Shown here: piece after piece, positions 8,405-16,332 of the stretch
How positions within the stretch are numbered: the first letter of the stretch is position 1
Layout of the letters: the number at the start of each line of letters is the position of its first letter
Source of the DNA: JAABQG01 sp963726365
GTDB taxonomy: Bacteria; Pseudomonadota; Gammaproteobacteria; Burkholderiales; Burkholderiaceae_C
Length of the DNA: 64,000 nucleotides
Reading direction: 5' to 3'
Assembly: GCA_963726365.1 (NCBI GenBank)
Contig: CAVSCI010000013.1
Span: forward strand, 124,001 to 188,000
Made by a program: the position numbers and the translations under genes
Notes under the pieces: model-generated
Told to the model about the DNA's origin: nothing
Database searches by the model: none
What the model saw: only the letters and a program-made list of their open reading frames with translations

Positions 8405-9109
8405 ATGGCCCTTCGCACTTTCCAGATCTACCGCTACGACCCGGACAAAGACGCCAAGCCGTACATGCAGACCATCGACATCGAACTCGATGGGCACGAG
8501 CGCATGCTGCTGGACGCCCTGATGAAGCTCAAGGCGGTGGATCCGACCATCTCGTTCCGGCGTTCCTGCCGCGAAGGCGTGTGCGGTTCGGATGCAATGA
8601 ACATCAACGGCAAAAATGGCCTGGCCTGCCTGACCAACATGCTGACGCTCAAGGGCCCGATTGTCCTGAAGCCCCTGCCCGGCCTGCCCGTGATCCGCGA
8701 CCTGATCGTGGACATGACGCAGTTCTTCAAGCAGTACAACTCGATCAAGCCTTACCTGATCAACGACAACGTCCCGCCGGAGAAAGAGCGCCTGCAAAGC
8801 CCCGAGGAGCGTGACGAACTCAACGGCCTGTACGAGTGCATCCTTTGCGCAAGCTGCTCCACCAGTTGCCCGAGTTTCTGGTGGAACCCCGACAAATTCG
8901 TCGGCCCGGCGGGTCTGCTGCAGGCCTACCGGTTCCTGGCCGACAGCCGCGACGAAGCCACCGGCGAGCGACTGGACAACCTCGAAGACCCCTACCGCCT
9001 GTTCCGCTGCCATACCATCATGAACTGCGTCGATGTCTGCCCGAAAGGGCTCAACCCGACGCGAGCCATTGGCAAGATCAAGGAAATGATGGTTCTGCGG
9101 GCTGTCTGA
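8405..9109 (+). CDS. sdhB: Succinate dehydrogenase iron-sulfur subunit
   Basis: SdhB carries electrons from FAD to quinone through three clusters. All ligand sets are visible in the 234 residues: CREGVCGSDAMN plus a later Cys (NGLAC) for [2Fe-2S], CILCASCSTSCP for [4Fe-4S], and CHTIMNCVDVCPKGLNP supplying the [3Fe-4S] ligands. Length and N-terminus agree with the family. It lies 64 bp after sdhA. Confidence 0.98.
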   Translation: MALRTFQIYRYDPDKDAKPYMQTIDIELDGHERMLLDALMKLKAVDPTISFRRSCREGVCGSDAMNINGKNGLACLTNMLTLKGPIVLKPLPGLPVIRDLIVDMTQFFKQYNSIKPYLINDNVPPEKERLQSPEERDELNGLYECILCASCSTSCPSFWWNPDKFVGPAGLLQAYRFLADSRDEATGERLDNLEDPYRLFRCHTIMNCVDVCPKGLNPTRAIGKIKEMMVLRAV

Positions 9110-9118
9110 CCCGGCACC

Positions 9119-9484
9119 ATGGCAGAAGCAGCATTTCTAGAGTCTGGCCCCGCCGACGCACTGCTTGGCGAACGCGCCCTGAGCAAGCTGCGCTGGCGAT
9201 GCCGCCGCGGCCTGCTGGAAAACGATCTGCTGATCGAGCGCTTTTTCGCCCGCTACGCTGCGCGCCTCACCTTAGGCCAGGCACGGGGTTTGCATGCTTT
9301 GATGGATCTGGCGGACAACGACCTGCTGGACTTGTTGCTCTGGCGCAAGGAACCAGCGGTTGACATAAATACAATGGAAGTGGGCGAAGTGCTGGAAATG
9401 CTGCGGGAAGGTCGTCAGCGTGGCCGCTCGTATGCGCTGGATGATGGGCAAAACAAACTAGGAAACCAAAATGAAACTTTCTGA
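9119..9484 (+). CDS. sdhE: Succinate dehydrogenase assembly factor (FAD assembly)
   Basis: SdhE-family proteins help insert covalent FAD into SdhA. The signature RRGLLENDLLIERF (the RGxxE motif) is present near residue 29, followed by the helical core that ends LLDLLLWRKEPA. The product has 121 residues, longer than the E. coli protein (about 88) through both termini. It starts 9 bp after sdhB and its last 14 bases overlap the start of gltA in another frame, which suggests translational coupling. Confidence 0.9.
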   Translation: MAEAAFLESGPADALLGERALSKLRWRCRRGLLENDLLIERFFARYAARLTLGQARGLHALMDLADNDLLDLLLWRKEPAVDINTMEVGEVLEMLREGRQRGRSYALDDGQNKLGNQNETF

Positions 9485-10781
9485 CAACAAAGCCACCCTG
9501 TCGTTCAGCAACGGCAGCCCAAGCGTTGACCTGCCCGTTTACCAGGGCAATATCGGCCCGGACGTCGTCGACATCCGCAAGCTTTACGCGCAAACCGGCA
9601 TGTTCACCTACGACCCCGGCTTCCTGTCCACGGCCTCATGCCAGTCCGCCATCACCTATATCGATGGTGACAAGGGCGAGTTGCTGTACCGCGGCTACCC
9701 GATCGAGCAACTCGCCACCAGTTGCGACTACCTGGACAGCTGCTATTTGCTGCTCAAGGGTGAATTGCCCAATGACAAGGAACGCAAGGACTTCCACAAG
9801 CTCGTGATCAACCACACCATGGTCAACGAGCAGATGCAGTTCTTCCTGCGCGGCTTCCGCCGGGACGCCCACCCGATGGCCGTCCTGACCGGCCTGGTCG
9901 GCGCCCTGTCGGCCTTCTACCACGACAGCACCGACATCAACAATCCCGAGCACCGCGACGTTGCGGCCATTCGCCTGATCGCCAAGATGCCCACGCTGGT
10001 GGCCATGGCCTACAAGTACGGTATCGGCCAGCCTTACATGTACCCGCGCAACGATCTGTCCTACGCCGGCAATTTCCTGCGCATGATGTTCGGCACGCCC
10101 TGCGAGGAGTACGTGGTCAACCCGGTCATCGAACGGGCGATGGACCGCATCTTCATCCTGCACGCCGACCATGAGCAGAACGCCTCCACCTCCACGGTGC
10201 GCCTGTGCGGCTCGTCGGGCACCAACCCGTTCGCAGCCATCGCTGCGGGCGTGGCCTGCCTGTGGGGCCCGGCCCATGGTGGCGCGAATGAAGCCTGCCT
10301 GAACATGCTGGAAGACATCCAGCGCCAAGGCGGCGTGGCCAAGGTCGGCCAGTTCATGGAACAGGTCAAGGACAAGAACTCCGGCGTCAAGCTCATGGGT
10401 TTTGGCCACCGCGTCTACAAGAACTACGACCCCCGCGCCAAGCTCATGCAGGAAACCTGCAACGAGGTGCTGGCCGAGCTGGGCCTGGAAAACGACCCCC
10501 TGTTCAAGCTGGCCAAGGAACTCGAAAAGATCGCGCTGGAAGACGAGTACTTCGTCTCGCGCAAGCTCTACCCGAACGTCGACTTCTACTCCGGCATCGT
10601 GCAGCGCGCCATTGGTATTCCGGTCAACCTGTTCACCGGTATCTTTGCGCTGGCCCGTACCGTCGGCTGGATTGCGCAGCTGAACGAAATGATCAGTGAC
10701 CCCGAGTACAAGATCGGCCGTCCGCGCCAGCTGTTCACCGGCTCCGTGCGCCGCGACGTGAAGCCACTGGCCCAGCGCTGA
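9471..10781 (+). CDS. gltA: Type II citrate synthase
   Basis: GltA condenses acetyl-CoA and oxaloacetate into citrate. The 436 residues match the hexameric bacterial type. Catalytic residues are visible as His269 in WGPAHGGANEA, His313 in GFGHRVYKNYDPRA and Asp371 in NVDFYSGIVQRAIGIP, with the HADHEQNASTSTVR block before them. The ATG at 9471 lies inside the end of sdhE. The gene closes the operon and is followed by a strong terminator at 10801. Confidence 0.98.
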   Translation: MKLSDNKATLSFSNGSPSVDLPVYQGNIGPDVVDIRKLYAQTGMFTYDPGFLSTASCQSAITYIDGDKGELLYRGYPIEQLATSCDYLDSCYLLLKGELPNDKERKDFHKLVINHTMVNEQMQFFLRGFRRDAHPMAVLTGLVGALSAFYHDSTDINNPEHRDVAAIRLIAKMPTLVAMAYKYGIGQPYMYPRNDLSYAGNFLRMMFGTPCEEYVVNPVIERAMDRIFILHADHEQNASTSTVRLCGSSGTNPFAAIAAGVACLWGPAHGGANEACLNMLEDIQRQGGVAKVGQFMEQVKDKNSGVKLMGFGHRVYKNYDPRAKLMQETCNEVLAELGLENDPLFKLAKELEKIALEDEYFVSRKLYPNVDFYSGIVQRAIGIPVNLFTGIFALARTVGWIAQLNEMISDPEYKIGRPRQLFTGSVRRDVKPLAQR

Positions 10782-10800
10782 TCGACGACATCGCGCTTCA

Positions 10801-10833
10801 AACCCGCCAGATGGCAACATCGGCGGGTTTTTT
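10801..10833 (+). terminator. Intrinsic terminator of the sdh-gltA operon
   Basis: AACCCGCC pairs with GGCGGGTT, and inside this GATG pairs with CATC around a GCAA tetraloop. A run of six T follows. The element lies 20 bp after the gltA stop. Confidence 0.9.
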
Positions 10834-10854
10834 CATTCAAGATCGCTATGTTTT

Positions 10855-10893
10855 CAATAGCGATTGACGACCTTCTGACAGTGGCTTGATGCC
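10855..10893 (+). repeat. Dispersed 39-bp repeat, copy A3 (diverged)
   Basis: By hand, 23 of 39 positions match the copy at 28551-28589, keeping AATAGC, GACC, CTGAC and TGCCAAAT. It is preceded by an inverted repeat, ATCGCTAT/ATAGCGAT (10842-10864). This is the weakest intergenic copy. Confidence 0.4.
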
Positions 10894-10927
10894 AAATAGT
10901 TCCTGAGAATTCTTCTGCGAAATCCCC

Positions 10928-11344
10928 ATGAGCCCCTCCCTGCCCCACATTGACAGTGCCTTGTCACTCAAGGCCTTGGCGCAAACCGCCACGCGGCGCG
11001 CCTGCGAATGCGCGCTGCGCCAGTGCGCCCCGTGGGACAGTGTGTCCGAAGGCGATTGGCCAGCCAACCAGATGACGGCGATCGCCACGTTGCGCGACCC
11101 CTTGCTGGCCGAGCCCACGTTCCTGGAGTTCCACCCCGATGGCTCGCGATACGACTCGCCCGACGCCCCGATTGCACCGCTTTTTTTCCCGTTCAACCGA
11201 TGCGACATCTGGCATTGTGGCCGCTGCGACCAGCACTGGCTGCGTTACACCGAGTTTGGCGGCTACTACATCGACCCTCGCTCGCGCCGGCTCGACCCGG
11301 CACGGGTGATGGACGCACCGCTGCCCCGGACCGCAGCCGAATAA
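10928..11344 (+). CDS. Conserved-looking protein of unknown function with a Cys-rich C-terminal motif
   Basis: I do not recognise this 138-residue family. The N-terminal half is helical and soluble. The C-terminal half has C92-x4-C97-x2-C100-x2-H103 within FNRCDIWHCGRCDQHWLRYT, a plausible metal-binding site, followed by EFGGYYIDPRSRRLDP. There is no signal peptide. The gene lies alone between the gltA terminator and leuC, ending 34 bp before leuC. Its composition matches its neighbours, and the codon pattern supports a real gene. Confidence 0.65.
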   Translation: MSPSLPHIDSALSLKALAQTATRRACECALRQCAPWDSVSEGDWPANQMTAIATLRDPLLAEPTFLEFHPDGSRYDSPDAPIAPLFFPFNRCDIWHCGRCDQHWLRYTEFGGYYIDPRSRRLDPARVMDAPLPRTAAE

Positions 11345-11378
11345 AATGAATGCATGGCCAAGGAAAACGAAGGAAAGC

Positions 11379-12845
11379 ATGAACACCTCCGCGCGCGGAC
11401 GTACGCTGTACGACAAGATCTGGGACGAGCACGTCGTCCACACCGAAGAGGACGGTACAGCCATCCTCTATATCGATCGCCACCTGGTTCATGAGGTCAC
11501 CAGCCCGCAGGCCTATGAAGGCTTGCGCCAGGCCGGTCGCAAGGTGTGGCGCGTGAGTTCGGTCGTTGCCACGGCCGACCACAACACGCCGACCACGGGA
11601 TGGGAGCGCGGCTACGACGGCATCACCGACCCGATCAGTCGCGAGCAGGTCACCACGCTGGACAGCAACATCCATGAATTTGGCGCGGCTGCTTTCTTCC
11701 CGTTCCTGTCGAAGCGCCAGGGCATCGTCCATGTGATCGGCCCGGAAAGCGGCGCGACGCTGCCCGGCATGACGGTGGTCTGCGGGGACTCGCACACCTC
11801 CACCCATGGTGCATTCGGCGCATTGGCGCACGGCATCGGCACCAGCGAAGTCGAGCACGTTCTGGCCACGCAGACCCTGCTGGCGAAAAAAGCGAAGAAC
11901 ATGCTGGTCAGGGTGGAAGGGTCCCTGCAGAAGGGCTGCACCGCCAAGGACATCGTGCTGGCCATCATCGGCAGAATCGGCACTGCCGGCGGCACCGGCT
12001 ACACCATCGAATTCGGCGGTTCGGCGATCCGGGCACTGTCGATGGAAGGCCGCATGACGGTCTGCAACATGGCCATCGAAGGCGGGGCGCGTGCTGGCCT
12101 GGTGGCTGCCGATGAGAAGACTGTCGAGTACGTCAAGGGCCGCCTGCTGGCCCCTGGAACCGATGCCGTGACCGGAAAGTTCGTTGGCGGCCCGGAATGG
12201 GACCAGGCGGTGGCCTACTGGGAAACGCTGCACTCGGACGCCGACGCCCAGTTCGACGCCGTCGTCGAACTCGATGCCGCACAGATCATCCCGCAAGTCA
12301 CCTGGGGCACTTCCCCCGAAATGGTGCTGGGCATTGACGGCCGCGTGCCCGACCCTGACAAGGAACGCGATACCAACAAGCGCGGCGCGATCGAACGCGC
12401 GCTCACCTACATGGGACTGACCCCCGGCAAGCCCATCAACGACATCAGCATCGACAAAGTGTTCATCGGCTCCTGCACCAACAGCCGGATCGAGGACATG
12501 CGTGAAGCGGCCAGCATCGTAAAAAAGCTCGGCCGCAAGGTCGCCAGGAACGTCAAGCTCGCCCTGGTGGTGCCCGGCTCCGGCCTGGTGAAAGAACAGG
12601 CAGAGCGCGAAGGACTGCACGAAATCTTCAAGGCGGCCGGTTTCGAATGGCGCGAGCCGGGGTGCTCGATGTGCCTGGCCATGAACGCCGACCGGCTGGA
12701 ACCCGGCGAGCGCTGCGCCTCGACCAGCAACCGCAACTTCGAAGGCCGCCAGGGTGCCGGCGGTCGTACGCACCTGGTCAGTCCGGCCATGGCCGCCGCC
12801 GCCGCGGTGCACGGCCACTTTGTCGATGTCCGTCAATTCGCCTGA
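11379..12845 (+). CDS. leuC: 3-Isopropylmalate dehydratase large subunit
   Basis: LeuC, with LeuD, isomerises 2- to 3-isopropylmalate in leucine synthesis. Of the [4Fe-4S] cysteines, one is in GSCTNSRIED and two in GCSMCLAMN. Early motifs RTLYDKIWDEHVV, CGDSHTSTHGAFG and HVLATQT are typical. The ATG at 11379 follows GAAGGAAAGC and gives 488 residues, slightly longer than E. coli LeuC; an upstream in-frame ATG at 11346 adds nothing conserved. A small lipoprotein gene lies between leuC and leuD. Confidence 0.97.
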   Translation: MNTSARGRTLYDKIWDEHVVHTEEDGTAILYIDRHLVHEVTSPQAYEGLRQAGRKVWRVSSVVATADHNTPTTGWERGYDGITDPISREQVTTLDSNIHEFGAAAFFPFLSKRQGIVHVIGPESGATLPGMTVVCGDSHTSTHGAFGALAHGIGTSEVEHVLATQTLLAKKAKNMLVRVEGSLQKGCTAKDIVLAIIGRIGTAGGTGYTIEFGGSAIRALSMEGRMTVCNMAIEGGARAGLVAADEKTVEYVKGRLLAPGTDAVTGKFVGGPEWDQAVAYWETLHSDADAQFDAVVELDAAQIIPQVTWGTSPEMVLGIDGRVPDPDKERDTNKRGAIERALTYMGLTPGKPINDISIDKVFIGSCTNSRIEDMREAASIVKKLGRKVARNVKLALVVPGSGLVKEQAEREGLHEIFKAAGFEWREPGCSMCLAMNADRLEPGERCASTSNRNFEGRQGAGGRTHLVSPAMAAAAAVHGHFVDVRQFA

Positions 12846-12857
12846 ACGAGAGCCGTC

Positions 12858-12983
12858 ATGAAAAACCTCAGCATTCTCTTTTCCATCAGCTTGTTGTTCT
12901 TGCTGGCAGGCTGCAACACCATCAAGGGCGTCGGCCAGGACGTGCAAAAGGCCGGCTCCGCCATCGAAAAGTCAATGAAATAG
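12858..12983 (+). CDS. Entericidin-type small lipoprotein
   Basis: This 41-residue open frame encodes MKNLSILFSISLLFLLAGCN followed by a short helix-forming tail (TIKGVGQDVQKAGSAIEK). LAGC is a lipobox, so the mature peptide would start with a lipid-modified Cys and be about 23 residues long. The pattern GC-NT-xKGxGxDV is that of the entericidin A/B family, described in E. coli as a small envelope toxin/antidote pair. It sits 12 bp after leuC and 9 bp before leuD, inside the leucine operon; no second entericidin is adjacent. Confidence 0.85.
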   Translation: MKNLSILFSISLLFLLAGCNTIKGVGQDVQKAGSAIEKSMK

Positions 12984-12992
12984 GTCCAAGCC

Positions 12993-13643
12993 ATGCAAAA
13001 GTTCAACGTGCATACCGGCCTGGTGGCCCCCATGGACCGCGAGAATGTCGATACCGACGCGATCATCCCCAAGCAGTTCCTGAAATCCATCCGCAAGACT
13101 GGTTTCGGCCCCAATCTGTTCGATGAGTGGCGCTATCTGGACGCGGGCTTTCCCGGCCAGGATCCCGCCAGCCGCACGCCCAACCCCGACTTCGTGCTGA
13201 ACCAGCCACGTTATGCGGGCGCGTCCATCCTTCTCACCCGCAAGAACTTTGGCTGCGGTTCGTCGCGAGAGCATGCGCCGTGGGCGATCGACCAGTACGG
13301 CTTTCGCGCCGTCATCGCACCCAGCTACGCTGACATCTTCTTCAACAACTGCTTCAAGAACGGCCTGTTGCCGATCGTGCTGCCGGAGGCGACCGTGGCG
13401 CAATTGTTTGACGAGGTCCATGCCTTCCCGGGCTACCAGCTCACCATCGATCTGGAGCGCCAGGTGATTGTCAAACCCCAGGGCGAGGAAATTCCGTTCG
13501 AGGTGCAGGCATTCCGCAAACTCTGCCTGCAGGGTGGCCTGGACGACATTGGCCTGACATTGCGCCAGGCCGACAAGATCAAGGCGTTTGAAGCGGCGCG
13601 CCTTGCCACCAAGCCTTGGCTGGCTCACACGGCCTCTGTCTGA
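12993..13643 (+). CDS. leuD: 3-Isopropylmalate dehydratase small subunit
   Basis: LeuD is the swivel-domain subunit of isopropylmalate isomerase. The 216 residues begin MQKFNVHTGLVAPMDRENVDTDAIIPKQ in the family pattern, with the conserved LTRKNFGCGSSREHAPWA. The usual length is 200-216. It works with LeuC just upstream and LeuB downstream. Confidence 0.97.
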   Translation: MQKFNVHTGLVAPMDRENVDTDAIIPKQFLKSIRKTGFGPNLFDEWRYLDAGFPGQDPASRTPNPDFVLNQPRYAGASILLTRKNFGCGSSREHAPWAIDQYGFRAVIAPSYADIFFNNCFKNGLLPIVLPEATVAQLFDEVHAFPGYQLTIDLERQVIVKPQGEEIPFEVQAFRKLCLQGGLDDIGLTLRQADKIKAFEAARLATKPWLAHTASV

Positions 13644-13662
13644 GTATTTTTTAACCAATATT

Positions 13663-13701
13663 GGCACAATCCCAGCGTAATCTGGTCATTGTTTGCTATC
13701 T
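13663..13701 (-). repeat. Dispersed 39-bp repeat, copy A2
   Basis: Read on the minus strand, 34 of 39 positions match the copy at 28551-28589. The copy is flanked by CCAATATTGG, a palindrome overlapping its end. It fills most of the 72-bp gap between leuD and leuB and ends 14 bp before the leuB ATG. Confidence 0.7.
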
Positions 13702-13715
13702 AATTAGTAGTAAAA

Positions 13716-14783
13716 ATGAAAATCGCAGTTCTCCCGGGTGACGGCATCGGCACCGAAATCGTGGCGGAAGCCGTCAAGGTGCTGAAGGCGCTCGACCTTC
13801 CGTTCGAGATGGAAACCGCCCTGGTTGGCGGCGCCGCGTATGAGGCGCACGGCCACCCGCTGCCGGACTCCACGCTGAAGCTGGCCAAGGCCGCCGACGC
13901 CATCCTGTTCGGTGCGGTCGGTGACTGGAAATACGACACACTGGACCGTCCATTGCGCCCCGAGCAAGCCATCCTGGGTCTGCGCAAGAACCTCGGCCTG
14001 TTCGCCAATTTCCGTCCTGCGATCTGCTACGAGCAACTGGTGGGTGCGTCCAGCCTGAAGCCTGAGCTGATCGCCGGACTGGACATCCTGATCATTCGCG
14101 AACTGACCGGCGACATCTACTTCGGCCAGCCGCGTGGCCGCCGCATCGCCACAGACGGGCACTTCCCCGGCGCCGAGGAAGCCTTCGACACCATGCGCTA
14201 CAGCCGCCCGGAGATCGAGCGCATCGCGCACGTCGCTTTCCAGGCCGCGCGCAAGCGCAGCAAGCGCGTCACCAGCGTGGACAAGGCCAACGTGCTGGAG
14301 ACCTTCCAGTTCTGGAAAGACGTGGTCACCGAGGTCAGCAAGGATTACCCGGACGTCGAACTTGACCATATGTACGTGGACAATGCCGCCATGCAACTGG
14401 TTCGCGCGCCCAAAAAGTTCGACGTGGTCGTTACCGGCAACATGTTCGGCGACATTCTTTCCGACGAAGCGGCCATGCTGACCGGCTCGATCGGCATGTT
14501 GCCATCAGCCAGCCTGAACGCCAGCAACCAGGGCCTGTACGAACCGAGCCATGGCAGCGCCCCGGACATTGCCGGCAAGGGCATCGCAAATCCGTTGGCC
14601 ACGATTCTGAGCGCGGCCATGATGCTGCGTTTCAGCCTGAATCAGGAAACCGCCGCGCAGCGCATCGAGGCTGCCGTGCAAAGGGTGCTGGCCCACGGTC
14701 TGCGCACCGCCGACATCTACAGTGAAGGCACGACCCGTGTCAGCACCCGCGAGATGGGCGACGCGGTCGTCAAGGCCCTGTAA
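13716..14783 (+). CDS. leuB: 3-Isopropylmalate dehydrogenase
   Basis: LeuB oxidatively decarboxylates 3-isopropylmalate with NAD+. The 355 residues begin MKIAVLPGDGIGTEIVAEAV. LFGAVGDWKYD, the RxxTGDIYFGQPRG region, the substrate tyrosine in DTMRYSRPEIERIA and the metal-binding NMFGDILSDEAAMLTGSIGM are all present. There is no clear ribosome-binding site before the ATG; the 39-bp repeat copy lies directly upstream, which may affect expression. Confidence 0.97.
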   Translation: MKIAVLPGDGIGTEIVAEAVKVLKALDLPFEMETALVGGAAYEAHGHPLPDSTLKLAKAADAILFGAVGDWKYDTLDRPLRPEQAILGLRKNLGLFANFRPAICYEQLVGASSLKPELIAGLDILIIRELTGDIYFGQPRGRRIATDGHFPGAEEAFDTMRYSRPEIERIAHVAFQAARKRSKRVTSVDKANVLETFQFWKDVVTEVSKDYPDVELDHMYVDNAAMQLVRAPKKFDVVVTGNMFGDILSDEAAMLTGSIGMLPSASLNASNQGLYEPSHGSAPDIAGKGIANPLATILSAAMMLRFSLNQETAAQRIEAAVQRVLAHGLRTADIYSEGTTRVSTREMGDAVVKAL

Positions 14784-14877
14784 GGGCCTCGTTTACAATC
14801 ATTCCATGCGCACCCGTCGCCCCACCCCATCTGCCCGGCCCTGTTGCGGCCGTGCGGTGCCGTGGAACAGTGATTCG

Positions 14878-14922
14878 ATGGCCCGTCCATCCATCACCAA
14901 GACGACGACCATCAAAGGCTGA
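14878..14922 (+). CDS. Candidate Thr/Ile-rich leader peptide upstream of asd
   Basis: A 14-codon frame, ATG at 14878 to TGA at 14922, encodes MARPSITKTTTIKG; six of its codons are Thr or Ile. It lies 87 bp before asd and is followed by a CCCGGC/GCCGGG hairpin and then a long AT-rich hairpin. This is the layout of a thr-type attenuation leader. The ribosome-binding site is poor, and an in-frame ATG at 14806 would make a longer product. The call is speculative. Confidence 0.3.
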   Translation: MARPSITKTTTIKG

Positions 14923-14950
14923 GACAGTCCGGTTCGTCGTGCCCCTCCCG

Positions 14951-14996
14951 GCCAGACGAGCCGGGCAGATCAAATTTTCAAACTTGAAATTTTCTG
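14951..14996 (+). other. Paired hairpins in the asd leader
   Basis: CCCGGC and GCCGGG (about 14948-14966) form a six-pair stem. Just after it, AAATTTTCAA and TTGAAATTTT form a second stem with one mismatch and a two-base loop, ending in T-rich sequence. The second stem lies directly upstream of the asd ribosome-binding site (AAGGGG). Confidence 0.4.
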
Positions 14997-15009
14997 AAGG
15001 GGCAACATC

Positions 15010-16146
15010 ATGAAGTCAGGTAATTTAGTCGGCCTCGTCGGCTGGCGCGGCATGGTCGGCTCGGTCCTGATGGACCGCATGCAGGCCGAGGGCGATTTCG
15101 GCTTGATCGAACCCGTGTTCTTCTCGACCTCGAATGCCGGTGGCAAAGCCCCGGCAATGGCGAAGAACGAGTCCACGCTGCAGGACGCCTTCAATATCGA
15201 CGCGCTCAAGCGTTGCGACATCATCATCACGGCCCAGGGCGGCGACTACACCACCGAGGTTTTCCCCAAGCTGCGCGCTGCCGGCTGGAACGGCCACTGG
15301 ATCGACGCCGCCTCCACGCTGCGAATGAAGGATGACGCAGTGATCATTCTCGACCCGGTCAACCTGAACGTCATCCAGGACGCGCTTGCCAAGGGCGGAC
15401 GCAACTGGATTGGCGGCAACTGCACCGTCAGCTGCATGCTGATGGGCGTGGGCGCGCTTTACAAGGCCGGACTGGTCGAGTGGATGAGCACGCAGACCTA
15501 CCAGGCGGCGTCCGGCGGCGGCGCCCAGCACATGCGCGAGCTTCTGACCCAGTACGGCACGCTGAACGCGGAGGTCAAGGCTCTGCTGGACGATCCGAAA
15601 AGCGCGATCCTCGAGATCGATCGCAAGGTGATTGCGAAGCAGCGCAGCCTGAGCGCCGCCGAGACCACCAACTTCGGCGTGCCGCTGGGCGGCTCACTGA
15701 TTCCCTGGATCGACAAGGATCTGGGCAACGGCATGTCGAAAGAAGAGTGGAAGGGCATGGCAGAAACCAACAAAATCCTGGGCATCGGTGAAGGCTTCAG
15801 TGCCCCCGCCGTCCCGGTCGATGGCTTCTGCGTGCGCGTCGGCGCGATGCGCTGCCACAGCCAGGCGCTGACCTTCAAGCTTAAGAAGGACGTTCCGGTC
15901 GCGGACATCGAGGCGTTGATCGCCGCCGACAACCCTTGGGCCAAGGTGGTTCCCAACACCCGCGAAGCCACGATGCGGGACCTGACGCCGGTGGCCGTCA
16001 CAGGCACGATGACCATCCCGGTGGGCCGCATCCGCAAGCTGGCGATGGGTCCGGAATACGTCGGCGCGTTCACGATTGGTGATCAGTTGCTCTGGGGCGC
16101 CGCAGAGCCATTGCGTCGGATGTTGCGCATATTGCTGGGCGCCTGA
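15010..16146 (+). CDS. asd: Aspartate-semialdehyde dehydrogenase
   Basis: Asd reduces aspartyl phosphate to the semialdehyde, the branch point to lysine/diaminopimelate, methionine, threonine and isoleucine. The 378 residues show the NADP loop LVGLVGWRGMVGSVLM, the catalytic Cys138 in IGGNCTVSCMLMG, and the QAASGGGAQHM segment of the Gram-negative type. The ATG at 15010 is preceded by AAGGGG at good spacing. Placement between leuB and fimV is the usual one in this bacterial group. Confidence 0.97.
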   Translation: MKSGNLVGLVGWRGMVGSVLMDRMQAEGDFGLIEPVFFSTSNAGGKAPAMAKNESTLQDAFNIDALKRCDIIITAQGGDYTTEVFPKLRAAGWNGHWIDAASTLRMKDDAVIILDPVNLNVIQDALAKGGRNWIGGNCTVSCMLMGVGALYKAGLVEWMSTQTYQAASGGGAQHMRELLTQYGTLNAEVKALLDDPKSAILEIDRKVIAKQRSLSAAETTNFGVPLGGSLIPWIDKDLGNGMSKEEWKGMAETNKILGIGEGFSAPAVPVDGFCVRVGAMRCHSQALTFKLKKDVPVADIEALIAADNPWAKVVPNTREATMRDLTPVAVTGTMTIPVGRIRKLAMGPEYVGAFTIGDQLLWGAAEPLRRMLRILLGA

Positions 16147-16160
16147 ATCAAGGCTTCGCA

Positions 16161-16201
16161 GCCACAACGGACTGTAACCGCGCGTTACAAGCCGTTGTGG
16201 C
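16161..16201. other. Long stem-loop between asd and fimV
   Basis: GCCACAACGG pairs perfectly with CCGTTGTGGC (10 bp). Inside, GTAAC pairs with GTTAC around a five-base loop, with a three-by-three internal loop between. No T-run follows on either side, so it is not a standard intrinsic terminator. It lies 14 bp after the asd stop. Confidence 0.6.
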
Positions 16202-16332
16202 AAGGCAACAAGGAATGCCTCAACAAAGGGAGGTACGAGCATCAGCAAAGTTAAAAGGCGTCTTAGCTTGTCAGCCTAAAGCATTGCTGTTAATGTGAAA
16301 TCCCACGATTCAGTGTCGAGACATCCATTCGC

